Positions 1 through 6,901 of a stretch of DNA of 10,007 nt are shown here, in pieces. Within the stretch, counting starts at the first letter, position 1. Each line of letters opens with the position of its first letter. Where the stretch lies: positions 1-10,007 of the forward strand of contig DAOWMR010000066.1 in NCBI GenBank assembly GCA_030642995.1, written 5' to 3'. The notes beneath the pieces are model-generated. The model had not been told where the DNA came from. It saw only the letters and a list, made by a program, of their open reading frames with translations, and did not search any database. The position numbers and the translations under genes are program-made. The DNA is from Spirochaetales bacterium (GTDB lineage Bacteria; Spirochaetota; Spirochaetia; DSM-27196; SLST01).

Positions 1-1
1 C

Positions 2-1495
2 AAGGCTGCCGAGCTGTTCGCGGACCAATCGTACAAGCTCGAGATTCTCAATGATCTTTCGCCGGACGAAGAAGTGTCCATCTATACGGTTGATACATTC
101 ACCGACCTCTGCCGGGGACCGCACGTTGAGACCACGAAGGAACTCAACCCAAAGAGTTTCAAACTTCTAAGCATCGCCGGAGCCTACTGGCGAGGCGACG
201 AGAAGCGACCAATGCTCCAGCGGATCTACGGCACCGCCTGGGACCAGCCGAAGGCCCTGCGGCAGCATCTGGAATGGCTGAAGGAAGTGGAGAAGCGTGA
301 TCACCGGCGGCTCGGGAGGGAACTGGATCTCTACAGTATCCACGAGGAGGCCGGGCCAGGCATGATTTACTGGCACCCGAAGGGCGGCAGGATCCGCGAG
401 GCAATAGAGGACTACTGGCGTAAGGCGCACCGGCGTGACGGGTACGAGATTCTCTACACCCCCCACATCGGCAAGAGCTGGCTCTGGGAGACTTCAGGCC
501 ATCTGGATTTCTACGCCGATGGCATGTACCCGCCCATTGAGATGGACAAGGCGGACTACTACGTAAAGCCCATGAACTGCCCCTTCCACATTATGATCTA
601 CAAGACGCGTCTTCGGAGCTATCGGGATCTTCCCTTGCGCTGGGCTGAACTTGGCACCGTCTATCGATATGAGAAATCCGGCGTGCTCCACGGGTTAATG
701 CGGGTTCGCGGCTTCACCCAGGATGATGCGCACATCTTCTGCACGCCGGACCAGATAGAGGACGAAATCCTCGAGGTGCTCCGGTTCTCCCTCCGTATCT
801 GGGACGCCTTCGGGTTCAAGGATCTCAAGGCCTACCTGGCCACCAAGCCCGAGAAGGCTGTTGGTTCGGACGAGGACTGGGAGCGGGCGATGGTCAGTCT
901 GAAGAAGGCAGTTGATACCGTGGGTTTGGAGTATGAGATCGATGAGGGCGGCGGAGTGTTCTACGGTCCGAAGATCGATCTCAAGATCAAGGACGCCCTC
1001 GGACGCGAATGGCAGATGAGCACCATCCAGTTCGACTTCAACCTGCCCGAACGGTTTGATATGACCTTTGTGGACTCAGACGGACAGGAGAAGCGCCCCT
1101 TCATGGTTCACCGGGCGCTTCTCGGTTCGCTCGAACGCTTCTTCGGTGTCCTGATTGAACACTACGGCGGGGCGTTCCCGGTGTGGCTCGCCCCGGTGCA
1201 GGTCGTGACCATCCCCGTTGCTCCCGCATTCAACGACTACGCCGCCGCAATCGCCGCCGAACTTGCCGCCGCCGGTTTCCGGGCTGAGTCGGATCTGTCC
1301 GACAGTCGCATGGGCGCGAAGATCCGTCACCATCAGGCGCAGAAAGTACCTTACATGCTCATTCTTGGAGAGAAGGAGCAGGAAGCCGGCGCGGTCAGCC
1401 TCCGTCCCCGAACCGGCGAACAGGTCAATGGCGTGCCGAAGGATGAGTTCATCACGATGCTGACCGATAAGGTGCGGACGCGCGCGGAGATATAG
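2..1495 (+). CDS. thrS: Threonyl-tRNA synthetase, 5'-truncated by the window edge
   Basis: Class II aminoacyl-tRNA synthetase that charges tRNA-Thr with threonine in the cytoplasm. The reading frame is open from base 2, so the gene starts outside the window; the GTG at 74 is internal. The 497 visible residues begin inside the editing (SAD) domain, with DLCRGPH giving two of its metal-binding residues (Cys37, His41 of the fragment). The catalytic core follows. MNCPFH (Cys193), DDAHIF (His244) and FMVHRALL (His370) sit exactly 141 residues before E. coli ThrRS zinc ligands Cys334, His385 and His511. Motif 2 (RVRGFTQDDAH) and motif 3 (GSLERFFGVLIEHYGG) are intact. The anticodon-binding domain starts at about FPVWLAPVQV. 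Roughly 140 N-terminal residues (TGS domain and the rest of SAD) are missing only because of the cut. The gene ends with TAG and is followed by a candidate terminator. Confidence 0.97.
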   Translation, partial: KAAELFADQSYKLEILNDLSPDEEVSIYTVDTFTDLCRGPHVETTKELNPKSFKLLSIAGAYWRGDEKRPMLQRIYGTAWDQPKALRQHLEWLKEVEKRDHRRLGRELDLYSIHEEAGPGMIYWHPKGGRIREAIEDYWRKAHRRDGYEILYTPHIGKSWLWETSGHLDFYADGMYPPIEMDKADYYVKPMNCPFHIMIYKTRLRSYRDLPLRWAELGTVYRYEKSGVLHGLMRVRGFTQDDAHIFCTPDQIEDEILEVLRFSLRIWDAFGFKDLKAYLATKPEKAVGSDEDWERAMVSLKKAVDTVGLEYEIDEGGGVFYGPKIDLKIKDALGREWQMSTIQFDFNLPERFDMTFVDSDGQEKRPFMVHRALLGSLERFFGVLIEHYGGAFPVWLAPVQVVTIPVAPAFNDYAAAIAAELAAAGFRAESDLSDSRMGAKIRHHQAQKVPYMLILGEKEQEAGAVSLRPRTGEQVNGVPKDEFITMLTDKVRTRAEI

Positions 1496-1507
1496 ACCAG
1501 GGCGAAC

Positions 1508-1545
1508 GCGCATAGACACCCGCAGTAGGTGCTTACATGCGTTTT
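1508..1545 (+). terminator. Candidate intrinsic terminator after thrS
   Basis: Outer arms CGCAT (1509-1513) and ATGCG (1537-1541) pair, extendable by a G.U. An inner stem CACC (1517-1520)/GGTG (1528-1531) lies inside, and the outer arm runs straight into TTTT (1542-1545). The internal loop is asymmetric and the T-run short, so this is a moderate-quality rho-independent terminator. Its place 13 nt after the thrS stop and just before a promoter for the next gene supports the call. Confidence 0.45.
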
Positions 1546-1559
1546 CCCTGAGGACAGGC

Positions 1560-1588
1560 TCGACGCGCGTGCGCCCGATCCGTACAAT
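1560..1588 (+). promoter_or_regulatory. Sigma70-type promoter of the Eis-like gene
   Basis: A -35 box TCGACG (1560-1565, 4/6 to TTGACA) and a -10 box TACAAT (1583-1588, 5/6 to TATAAT) are separated by exactly 17 nt. The predicted transcription start (about 1594-1596) is 1-3 nt before the ATG at 1597. No Shine-Dalgarno sequence precedes that ATG, which fits a leaderless mRNA. Confidence 0.5.
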
Positions 1589-1596
1589 CTCACTCC

Positions 1597-2829
1597 ATGG
1601 CGAATACATTCAGGAAGTACAACGCCCGGAAGGACAAGAAGTCGGTTCAGCGAATATGGCAGGAGTGCGGCTGGATCACCAAGGAAAAACGGGAGACAGA
1701 AGCGCTGGACCAGTTCGTGAAGACCTCGTCCTGCTTGGTATTTGACATGGACGGCAGCGCGGAAGCGTTGAGTCTGAGCACTCCGGGGCGTTTTCTCCAC
1801 ACGAACACGGTACTCTCCCTCGCGGCGATCACCGCGGTAACGACGAGTCGCGTCGCCCGCAACCAGCGAGCCGCATCGGGAACGGTATCACGGCTCCTGG
1901 CCCAACAGGCTGCCGCGGGCGCACAGGTGAGCGGTCTGGGCATCTTCGAACAGGGCTTCTATGAACGGCTCGGCTATGGGAACGGCCCCTACGAACACTG
2001 GGTACGATTTGACCCGGCGTGGCTCATCGATCTCGGAAAGCCGCGGGTGCCCGTGCGCCTCGGTGCCGGCGACTGGAAAGAGATTCACGAAGCGAGGTTC
2101 GCCCGTCGGAAGCGGCACGGGGCTGTCGATCTCCTTCCTCCCGAGATCACCAAGTCCGAGATGGAATGGCCCAAGAGCATCTTTGGTCTGGGCTATCGCG
2201 AGAACGGTGTGTTGACGCACTTCTTCGTCGCTCGCTGTGATGACGAGGAGAGCGGTCCATACATAGTCAATTGGATGGTGTACCAATCGATTGGGCAGTT
2301 CAAGGAACTCATGGCTCTCGTCCGAGGGCTCGGTGATCAGGTTCGAAGCTTCAGGATGCGCGAGCCTCGGGATATCCAGCTACAGAGTCTCCTGACGAAG
2401 CCGTTCCAGCTCTACCAGATTACGGCGAACTCGAAGAACCCGAGCAGGTCGAATGCGGTTGCGTACTGGCAGATGCGCATCCTGGATGTGGCGGCATGCG
2501 TGGCAGCCGTGAGCACGGAGAGTCCGCTGGAGTTCAACCTCATGCTCTCAGATCCCATCGAAAACCAGCTTCCTGACGATGCTTCGTGGCGTGGATGCGG
2601 CGGTGACTATACGGTTACCTTCAGTTCCACTTCATCTGCAAGGCCCGGTCACACTTCCGACCTTCCGACGCTTTCGGCGTCGGTAAACGACTTCACCCGG
2701 TTCTGGATGGGCGCAGCCAGTGCCGAGGTCCTGGCGGGGGTGGGATCGTTTGACGGTCCGGCCGACCTGATGATCCACCTGGACGAATCTTTGAAGCTGC
2801 CGTCACCGGCACCCGACTGGGACTACTGA
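1597..2829 (+). CDS. Eis-like GNAT N-acetyltransferase with C-terminal SCP2-type domain
   Basis: A 410-residue predicted acetyl-CoA-dependent N-acetyltransferase, close to the 402 residues of mycobacterial Eis and with the same three-part layout. The N-terminal GNAT fold contains the strand and CoA-pyrophosphate loop around residues 76-105 (AAITAVTTS, then a degenerate Q-R-A-A-S-G loop). EQGFYERLGYGNG (118-130) follows, equivalent to the Eis G-IYGRFGYG segment with its conserved tyrosines. A second, degenerate GNAT-like region occupies roughly 140-290. From about residue 290 the sequence resembles the sterol-carrier-protein-2-like tail of this family and ends in an aromatic residue (PDWDY). 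In Eis the C-terminal carboxylate of Phe402 is catalytic. No Shine-Dalgarno is visible; the ATG at 1597 was chosen for its promoter spacing and domain start. The substrate is unknown: amine, aminoglycoside or protein lysine are possible. The family assignment is firmer than the function. Confidence 0.8.
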   Translation: MANTFRKYNARKDKKSVQRIWQECGWITKEKRETEALDQFVKTSSCLVFDMDGSAEALSLSTPGRFLHTNTVLSLAAITAVTTSRVARNQRAASGTVSRLLAQQAAAGAQVSGLGIFEQGFYERLGYGNGPYEHWVRFDPAWLIDLGKPRVPVRLGAGDWKEIHEARFARRKRHGAVDLLPPEITKSEMEWPKSIFGLGYRENGVLTHFFVARCDDEESGPYIVNWMVYQSIGQFKELMALVRGLGDQVRSFRMREPRDIQLQSLLTKPFQLYQITANSKNPSRSNAVAYWQMRILDVAACVAAVSTESPLEFNLMLSDPIENQLPDDASWRGCGGDYTVTFSSTSSARPGHTSDLPTLSASVNDFTRFWMGAASAEVLAGVGSFDGPADLMIHLDESLKLPSPAPDWDY

Positions 2830-2882
2830 AGCCGCGGTGGCGGTATCAGGTCAGGCACGGTACACTGCATTCAGGAGCTGTC

Positions 2883-4235
2883 ATGATCGACAAAATCATT
2901 AAACGCGATGGTCGGGTTGTTCCTTTTGACAAGGAGAAGATCACCTTTGCCATCCTTCGGGCCGCCGTCTCCGTTGGGGGTCGGGATCGGGCTATCGCAG
3001 AAGGCGTTGCGGCGCAGGTGGTCGCCATTTTGAACAAGCGATACAACGAGGCTGAATCCAAGGATGAGCGGGCGCCGGCGGACTCTCCCACCGTTGAGGA
3101 AGTACAGGACGCAGTGGAGAAGGTCCTCATAGAGAATGGGCATGCCCGTACTGCGAAAGCATACATACTCTACCGGTATGAGCACACGTTGAAACGGGCC
3201 GGCAGGGAGAGCCTCACCTACAGCTCGGAGAACGTGCCCTACCGGAAGCTGTGGGAGACTCTCGCATGGGCGGTGGATCACAACTGTCACCATCTCGCCG
3301 GAATCCGCGAGTATGTGGAGTCCGGCAGGTATCCCGATCTTGTCGCCATCTCGGAAGAGTTCTACCAGAGAGAGGTGGATGCGGCTGCGGAGACCCTCAA
3401 GGAACGTCTTGATGACGTTCGAATCATGATCATTGCCGGCCCTTCGAGTTCCGGCAAGACCACGACAACCATCAAGATCGCGGAAGCGTTGCCCGAGCGC
3501 CGACTCGTGCCCATCAATGTTGATCACTACTTCAACGATTTGAACACCCACCCCCGCGATTCCCGGGGAGACTATGATTTCGAGACGCCCCAGGCTCTGG
3601 ACGTGGAGCTGCTGAACGAGCACCTCTCCCGGCTCGTTGCCGGCGAGGCGGTTGAAATCCCGTTCTACAACTTCAAGACCGGCAACCGCGAAGGAACATC
3701 GAGCACCTTGCAGCTCGGAGAGTCGGACATCCTGCTTATCGATTCACTCCATGGCCTTTTCCCCCAGATGACCGCCGCGGTGCCCGACGAGAAGAAGTTC
3801 AAGCTTTACATTGAGACACTCGCACAGGTCAAAGACGACTCGGGCCGATTCCTGCGATGGACCGATATCCGTATGCTCCGTCGCATGGTTCGGGACATGC
3901 AGTTCCGCAACTACCATCCTGAGCAGACCCTTCGCCACTGGTACTTGGTTCGGCGCGCGGAGCTCAGGTATATTGTCTCGAGGCTTCGGATGGCCGAGGT
4001 TGTCGTGAATAGCTTCATGCCGTCCGAGTTGCCCATCATGAAGGGTCGGTTGGAGCACATGTTCGGCGACTTCGTTCTGAGTCTCAAAGACGATCCGGAG
4101 AAGACGGATGCCCTCGACCGGGCGATCAGGGTGCAGCAGATGCTCGCCGCGGTACCCGGTGTTCAGGGTGAAGATGACGTGCCCGTCCGCAGTCTCCTCC
4201 GAGAGTTCATCGGCGGCAGCGAATACGAGTACTAG
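2883..4235 (+). CDS. ATP-cone domain fused to uridine-kinase/phosphoribulokinase-like P-loop kinase
   Basis: A predicted cytoplasmic nucleoside (uridine-type) kinase of 450 residues. Residues 4-102 are an ATP-cone, the nucleotide-sensing domain known from ribonucleotide reductases and NrdR (opening IIKRDGRVVPFDKEKI). A helical linker runs from about 103 to 180. The kinase then has Walker A GPSSSGKT (186-193), a DHYFND segment (214-219), GDYDFETPQALD (229-240), the NFKTGNRE loop (263-270), a Walker-B-like strand ILLIDSLHG (283-291) and DIRMLRRMVRD (328-338). These match the kinase half of the TGS-containing uridine kinases, but the TGS/SAD front is replaced by the ATP-cone. AGGAG (2873-2877) lies 5 nt before the ATG and fixes the start. 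The M32 peptidase gene follows after 23 nt, so the two are probably cotranscribed. Substrate is inferred from homology; another small phosphoryl acceptor is possible. Confidence 0.85.
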   Translation: MIDKIIKRDGRVVPFDKEKITFAILRAAVSVGGRDRAIAEGVAAQVVAILNKRYNEAESKDERAPADSPTVEEVQDAVEKVLIENGHARTAKAYILYRYEHTLKRAGRESLTYSSENVPYRKLWETLAWAVDHNCHHLAGIREYVESGRYPDLVAISEEFYQREVDAAAETLKERLDDVRIMIIAGPSSSGKTTTTIKIAEALPERRLVPINVDHYFNDLNTHPRDSRGDYDFETPQALDVELLNEHLSRLVAGEAVEIPFYNFKTGNREGTSSTLQLGESDILLIDSLHGLFPQMTAAVPDEKKFKLYIETLAQVKDDSGRFLRWTDIRMLRRMVRDMQFRNYHPEQTLRHWYLVRRAELRYIVSRLRMAEVVVNSFMPSELPIMKGRLEHMFGDFVLSLKDDPEKTDALDRAIRVQQMLAAVPGVQGEDDVPVRSLLREFIGGSEYEY

Positions 4236-4258
4236 AGCGGAACCTGAAGGAGTAACGT

Positions 4259-5770
4259 GTGGATGCACTGAAGCGACTCAAAGATTTGGATGGTGAGATC
4301 CAGACTCTGAAGTACGTTCAGGCCGTTCTCGGCTGGGACCAGCAGGTCCTCATGCCCGAGCGTGCGGTCACCGGGCGGGCGGAGCAATTTGCCCTCACGG
4401 CCTCCCTGATACACAAAAAAGAGACCGCGCGTGAAATTGGTGGGCTTCTCGAGGATCTCGGGGCGAGTGACGATCAGCCGTCCGGGTCCGCCGAACTCTC
4501 CGAGTCGGACAGAGCCTATGTCCGGGCCTTCTATCGGGACTACCGGCAGGCGACCCGAATCCCGCCTGAACTCGTGCAGCGCATTGCCCGGGTTACGGCC
4601 GTGGCTCAATCGGTCTGGGCCGAGGCGCGAAAGAAATCGGACTTCTCCCTCTTTGAGTCAAACCTCTCGGAAATAGTCGATCTGACGACTGAGGTTGCTG
4701 ATCGGCTGGGCTACGAGGATCATCCGTACGACGCGCTGATTGACCAGTTTGAACCGGGAATGACCACTGCGGACATTGCGCGTATTTTCCGCGAACTCAG
4801 GGAAGGCCTCGTGCCTCTCGTACGGAAGATCAAAGATGCCCGCCAGGTGGAGCATCGGTTTATGCTCAAGAACTACCCGGTCGGGGAGCAGGAAGCATTT
4901 GGTCGAAAGGTGCTGGATGCCATGAAGTTTGATTCCAGCCGCGGCCGGTTGGACATATCCATCCATCCCTTCACTACTTCGCTCGGTTCCGACGATGTGC
5001 GGATTACCACTCGATACCACGAAGATCGAATCACGTCGTCGCTCTTCAGCATCATTCACGAAGCGGGGCACGGGCTCTACGAGCTCGGGTTTTCACCGGA
5101 GCACCGTGGGACCCGACTACACGAGGCGGCGTCGCTGGGTATTCATGAGAGCATGTCGCGATTCTGGGAAAACGTGGTCGGGCGAAGTCGTTCGTTCTGG
5201 CACCACTTCTACCCCGTTATCAAAGAACACTTCCCGCAGCAGCTCTCCGGCGTGGACGTTGAGCAGTTCTACCGTGCGGTCAACATGGTGGAGCCAAGCC
5301 ACATTCGCGTTGAGGCGGACGAGGTGACCTACAGCCTCCACGTCATCCTGCGCTTCGAACTGGAACGTATGCTCATTGGGAAGGAGCTTTCGGTGAAGGA
5401 GCTGCCCGACGCGTGGCGCGAGCAGGCTCGAGACCTCCTTGGCACTGCGCCCCAGCACGACGCAGATGGAGTCCTGCAGGACATCCACTGGTCCGGCGGC
5501 GCCATCGGCTATTTCCCCACCTATGCCCTGGGGAACATTTACGGCTTGCAGTTCGTGTCGAAGCTCCGTGCGGACATGCCCGATTTCGACGATCAACTGC
5601 GTGCCGGTGAACTTGGTGGAATCAAGGACTGGCTTGACGAGAATATTCACAAGAAGGGGCGCACGCGAACGCCAAAGGAGCTCTGCGAGGAGATTTCCGG
5701 TAAACCACTGAGCGCGCAGTACTTCATTGACTATCTGAACGAGAAGTACACCGGAGTCTATTCGCTCTAG
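4259..5770 (+). CDS. M32-family metallocarboxypeptidase (thermostable carboxypeptidase 1 type)
   Basis: A zinc (or cobalt) metallocarboxypeptidase that removes C-terminal residues from peptides, probably in the cytoplasm since no signal peptide is present. The 503 residues match the usual M32 length. All family signatures are visible: HPF (236-238), DVRITTRY, the metal-binding HEAGH (His267, Glu268, His271), the third ligand in HESMSR (Glu297), IRVEAD (349-354) and the substrate-loop motif GVLQDIHWSGG (404-414). The N-terminal GWDQQVLMP segment is also typical of the family. The start is a GTG, supported by AAGGAG (4247-4252) 6 nt upstream. The gene lies 23 nt after the kinase gene and 3 nt before the membrane-protein gene, so it is most likely mid-operon. 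No anomaly seen. Confidence 0.96.
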   Translation: MDALKRLKDLDGEIQTLKYVQAVLGWDQQVLMPERAVTGRAEQFALTASLIHKKETAREIGGLLEDLGASDDQPSGSAELSESDRAYVRAFYRDYRQATRIPPELVQRIARVTAVAQSVWAEARKKSDFSLFESNLSEIVDLTTEVADRLGYEDHPYDALIDQFEPGMTTADIARIFRELREGLVPLVRKIKDARQVEHRFMLKNYPVGEQEAFGRKVLDAMKFDSSRGRLDISIHPFTTSLGSDDVRITTRYHEDRITSSLFSIIHEAGHGLYELGFSPEHRGTRLHEAASLGIHESMSRFWENVVGRSRSFWHHFYPVIKEHFPQQLSGVDVEQFYRAVNMVEPSHIRVEADEVTYSLHVILRFELERMLIGKELSVKELPDAWREQARDLLGTAPQHDADGVLQDIHWSGGAIGYFPTYALGNIYGLQFVSKLRADMPDFDDQLRAGELGGIKDWLDENIHKKGRTRTPKELCEEISGKPLSAQYFIDYLNEKYTGVYSL

Positions 5771-5773
5771 AAC

Positions 5774-6565
5774 ATGACCTACGGGGCCTTTCTCACCGGA
5801 CACCCTCTCTTCTGGGCCGCACTGACAGGTGTTGCTTTTGGCGCGGCACTGGCAACCGCCACCCGCAACATTCGCCGTGACCGACGGCCGACGCGAGCCC
5901 GTTCCCGGAAGTGGACGGCCGCCGCACTGTGGACGACCGCCGGTGTCATCGCTGCAACCTGCGGAATCCTCGTTCCCGACGGCAGTGTGTTCTTGGGCCT
6001 GCCTTCACTCTATGTTGGTGCGGGCGCGTTGACGTTCATCGCACTGGCCTTGCGCTTCCCGCGGGCTGCCGGCATCCCGGCCTTCTTCATTCTGGCCGCA
6101 ATCACGGTTCTTGCTCCGCTCGTGATGCGACCCTTTGTCCCGGTGAGGGATGCAGGTGTGGCAGCGACGGTGCGATTGCTCGCGGTTGACCAATCGAAAG
6201 CCTATCTGGAGATCAGCGATCGCACGCCGGGAGTGAGTCTCGAGTTGGAGGTGATCACGACGGAAGAACGAACGGTCGTGGCCAGGGCCCACCTGGTTCA
6301 GATATCGGACTATCTGTTCTTCCTGGGAGCCAGGGGTGGAATTGCTCTTGCCGGGCTCCGATCCGAGACTTCCGCGGCGGCCGATGACGCAGCGGCCCTC
6401 TACTCCGGCATGCAGTTTATCGAGCGTGCAATTGACGTGTTGCCGCTGCTGAGCCTCACCACGGCGGAGTCGGAACCGGTTTCGCTGAACGTGCTGGAAG
6501 AGTATGAGATCGTCGGTTTCCCGGAAGGAAACGTCCAGATACGCTCCGTTGTGTGCTCGGAATAG
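5774..6565 (+). CDS. Hypothetical membrane protein, four helices plus C-terminal soluble domain
   Basis: I do not recognise this 263-residue protein. Hydrophobic segments at about 11-29, 47-66, 72-93 and 100-118 predict four transmembrane helices. The loop between helices 1 and 2 (about 31-46) is packed with arginines, as is the short RFPR turn between helices 3 and 4. By the positive-inside rule both loops are cytoplasmic, which places the ~145-residue C-terminal domain (about 120-263) outside the inner membrane. That domain looks beta-rich, with alternating hydrophobic residues in stretches such as VSLELEVITTEER, and it has no obvious catalytic motif. The ATG is 3 nt after the peptidase stop, and the only GGAG is about 17 nt upstream inside the peptidase gene. 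Translation may therefore depend on coupling. A role in processing or sensing is possible but unsupported. Confidence 0.75.
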   Translation: MTYGAFLTGHPLFWAALTGVAFGAALATATRNIRRDRRPTRARSRKWTAAALWTTAGVIAATCGILVPDGSVFLGLPSLYVGAGALTFIALALRFPRAAGIPAFFILAAITVLAPLVMRPFVPVRDAGVAATVRLLAVDQSKAYLEISDRTPGVSLELEVITTEERTVVARAHLVQISDYLFFLGARGGIALAGLRSETSAAADDAAALYSGMQFIERAIDVLPLLSLTTAESEPVSLNVLEEYEIVGFPEGNVQIRSVVCSE

Positions 6566-6607
6566 TGTTCACCGCCGCACGGACGGGAGGCCGATACTTA
6601 GAGTGAG

Positions 6608-6901
6608 ATGATGATCACCCTGTACAAGACAGACCGACAGGGCCGAATTCACTACTACTCACTTGACGATCGGCAGGGACATCTCTTTGCCGGCTTCACA
6701 TTCACCGTGAACTGGGGAACAACGCTCACGGCCGGTCGCGAGAAAGTGTACGTCTTTGAGACCCGGCGGGAGATGGATAAGAAGCTTCAGCGTCTCATTC
6801 AGGATCGCGTGAGCAGCGGGTATCGAGTGCTCTACAGTTTCTTCCGGAATCAGGAGTACCGATATCTCAAACCGGCGCTGCGGAAGGCGGTGGTCTCCTA
6901 A
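6608..6901 (+). CDS. Small WGR-domain-like protein
   Basis: A 97-residue protein that appears to be a stand-alone WGR-like domain. The visible pattern is an N-terminal strand with aromatic residues (ITLYKTDRQGRIHYYSL), a central VNWGTTLTAG (Trp36-Gly37, where the family's arginine is replaced by threonine), VYVFETRREMDKKLQRLI and a closing SSGYRV (69-74). That is the order of the WGR fold, in which a Trp-Gly strand, a phenylalanine and helix, and a terminal Gly-Tyr recur. WGR domains in PARPs and other proteins bind nucleic acid, so DNA or RNA binding is a plausible inference only. Two tandem ATGs (6608, 6611) could start it. A weak -35/-10 pair (TTCACC at 6568, GATACT at 6593, 19-nt spacer) would give an almost leaderless message. 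Its stop interlocks with that of the convergent gene. Confidence 0.7.
   Translation: MMITLYKTDRQGRIHYYSLDDRQGHLFAGFTFTVNWGTTLTAGREKVYVFETRREMDKKLQRLIQDRVSSGYRVLYSFFRNQEYRYLKPALRKAVVS

Noticed and set aside
74..76. GTG as the start of thrS
   Set aside because: The frame is open upstream to base 2 and encodes residues that fit the SAD domain of threonyl-tRNA synthetases; the gene simply begins outside the window.
1076..1609. Long minus-strand open frame opposite the 3' end of thrS
   Set aside because: It is antisense to conserved thrS sequence, has no recognisable domain or ribosome-binding site, and reflects GC-rich codon bias.
2861..2866. TACACT as a -10 box for the kinase gene
   Set aside because: The predicted start would fall on the Shine-Dalgarno (2873-2877), and no acceptable -35 box exists at 16-18 nt.
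2871..3623. 250-codon minus-strand open frame opposite the kinase gene
   Set aside because: It mirrors strongly conserved kinase motifs on the plus strand and has no domain of its own.
5117..5803. 228-codon minus-strand open frame opposite the carboxypeptidase
   Set aside because: The plus strand carries all M32 motifs with correct spacing; the opposite frame looks like no known protein.
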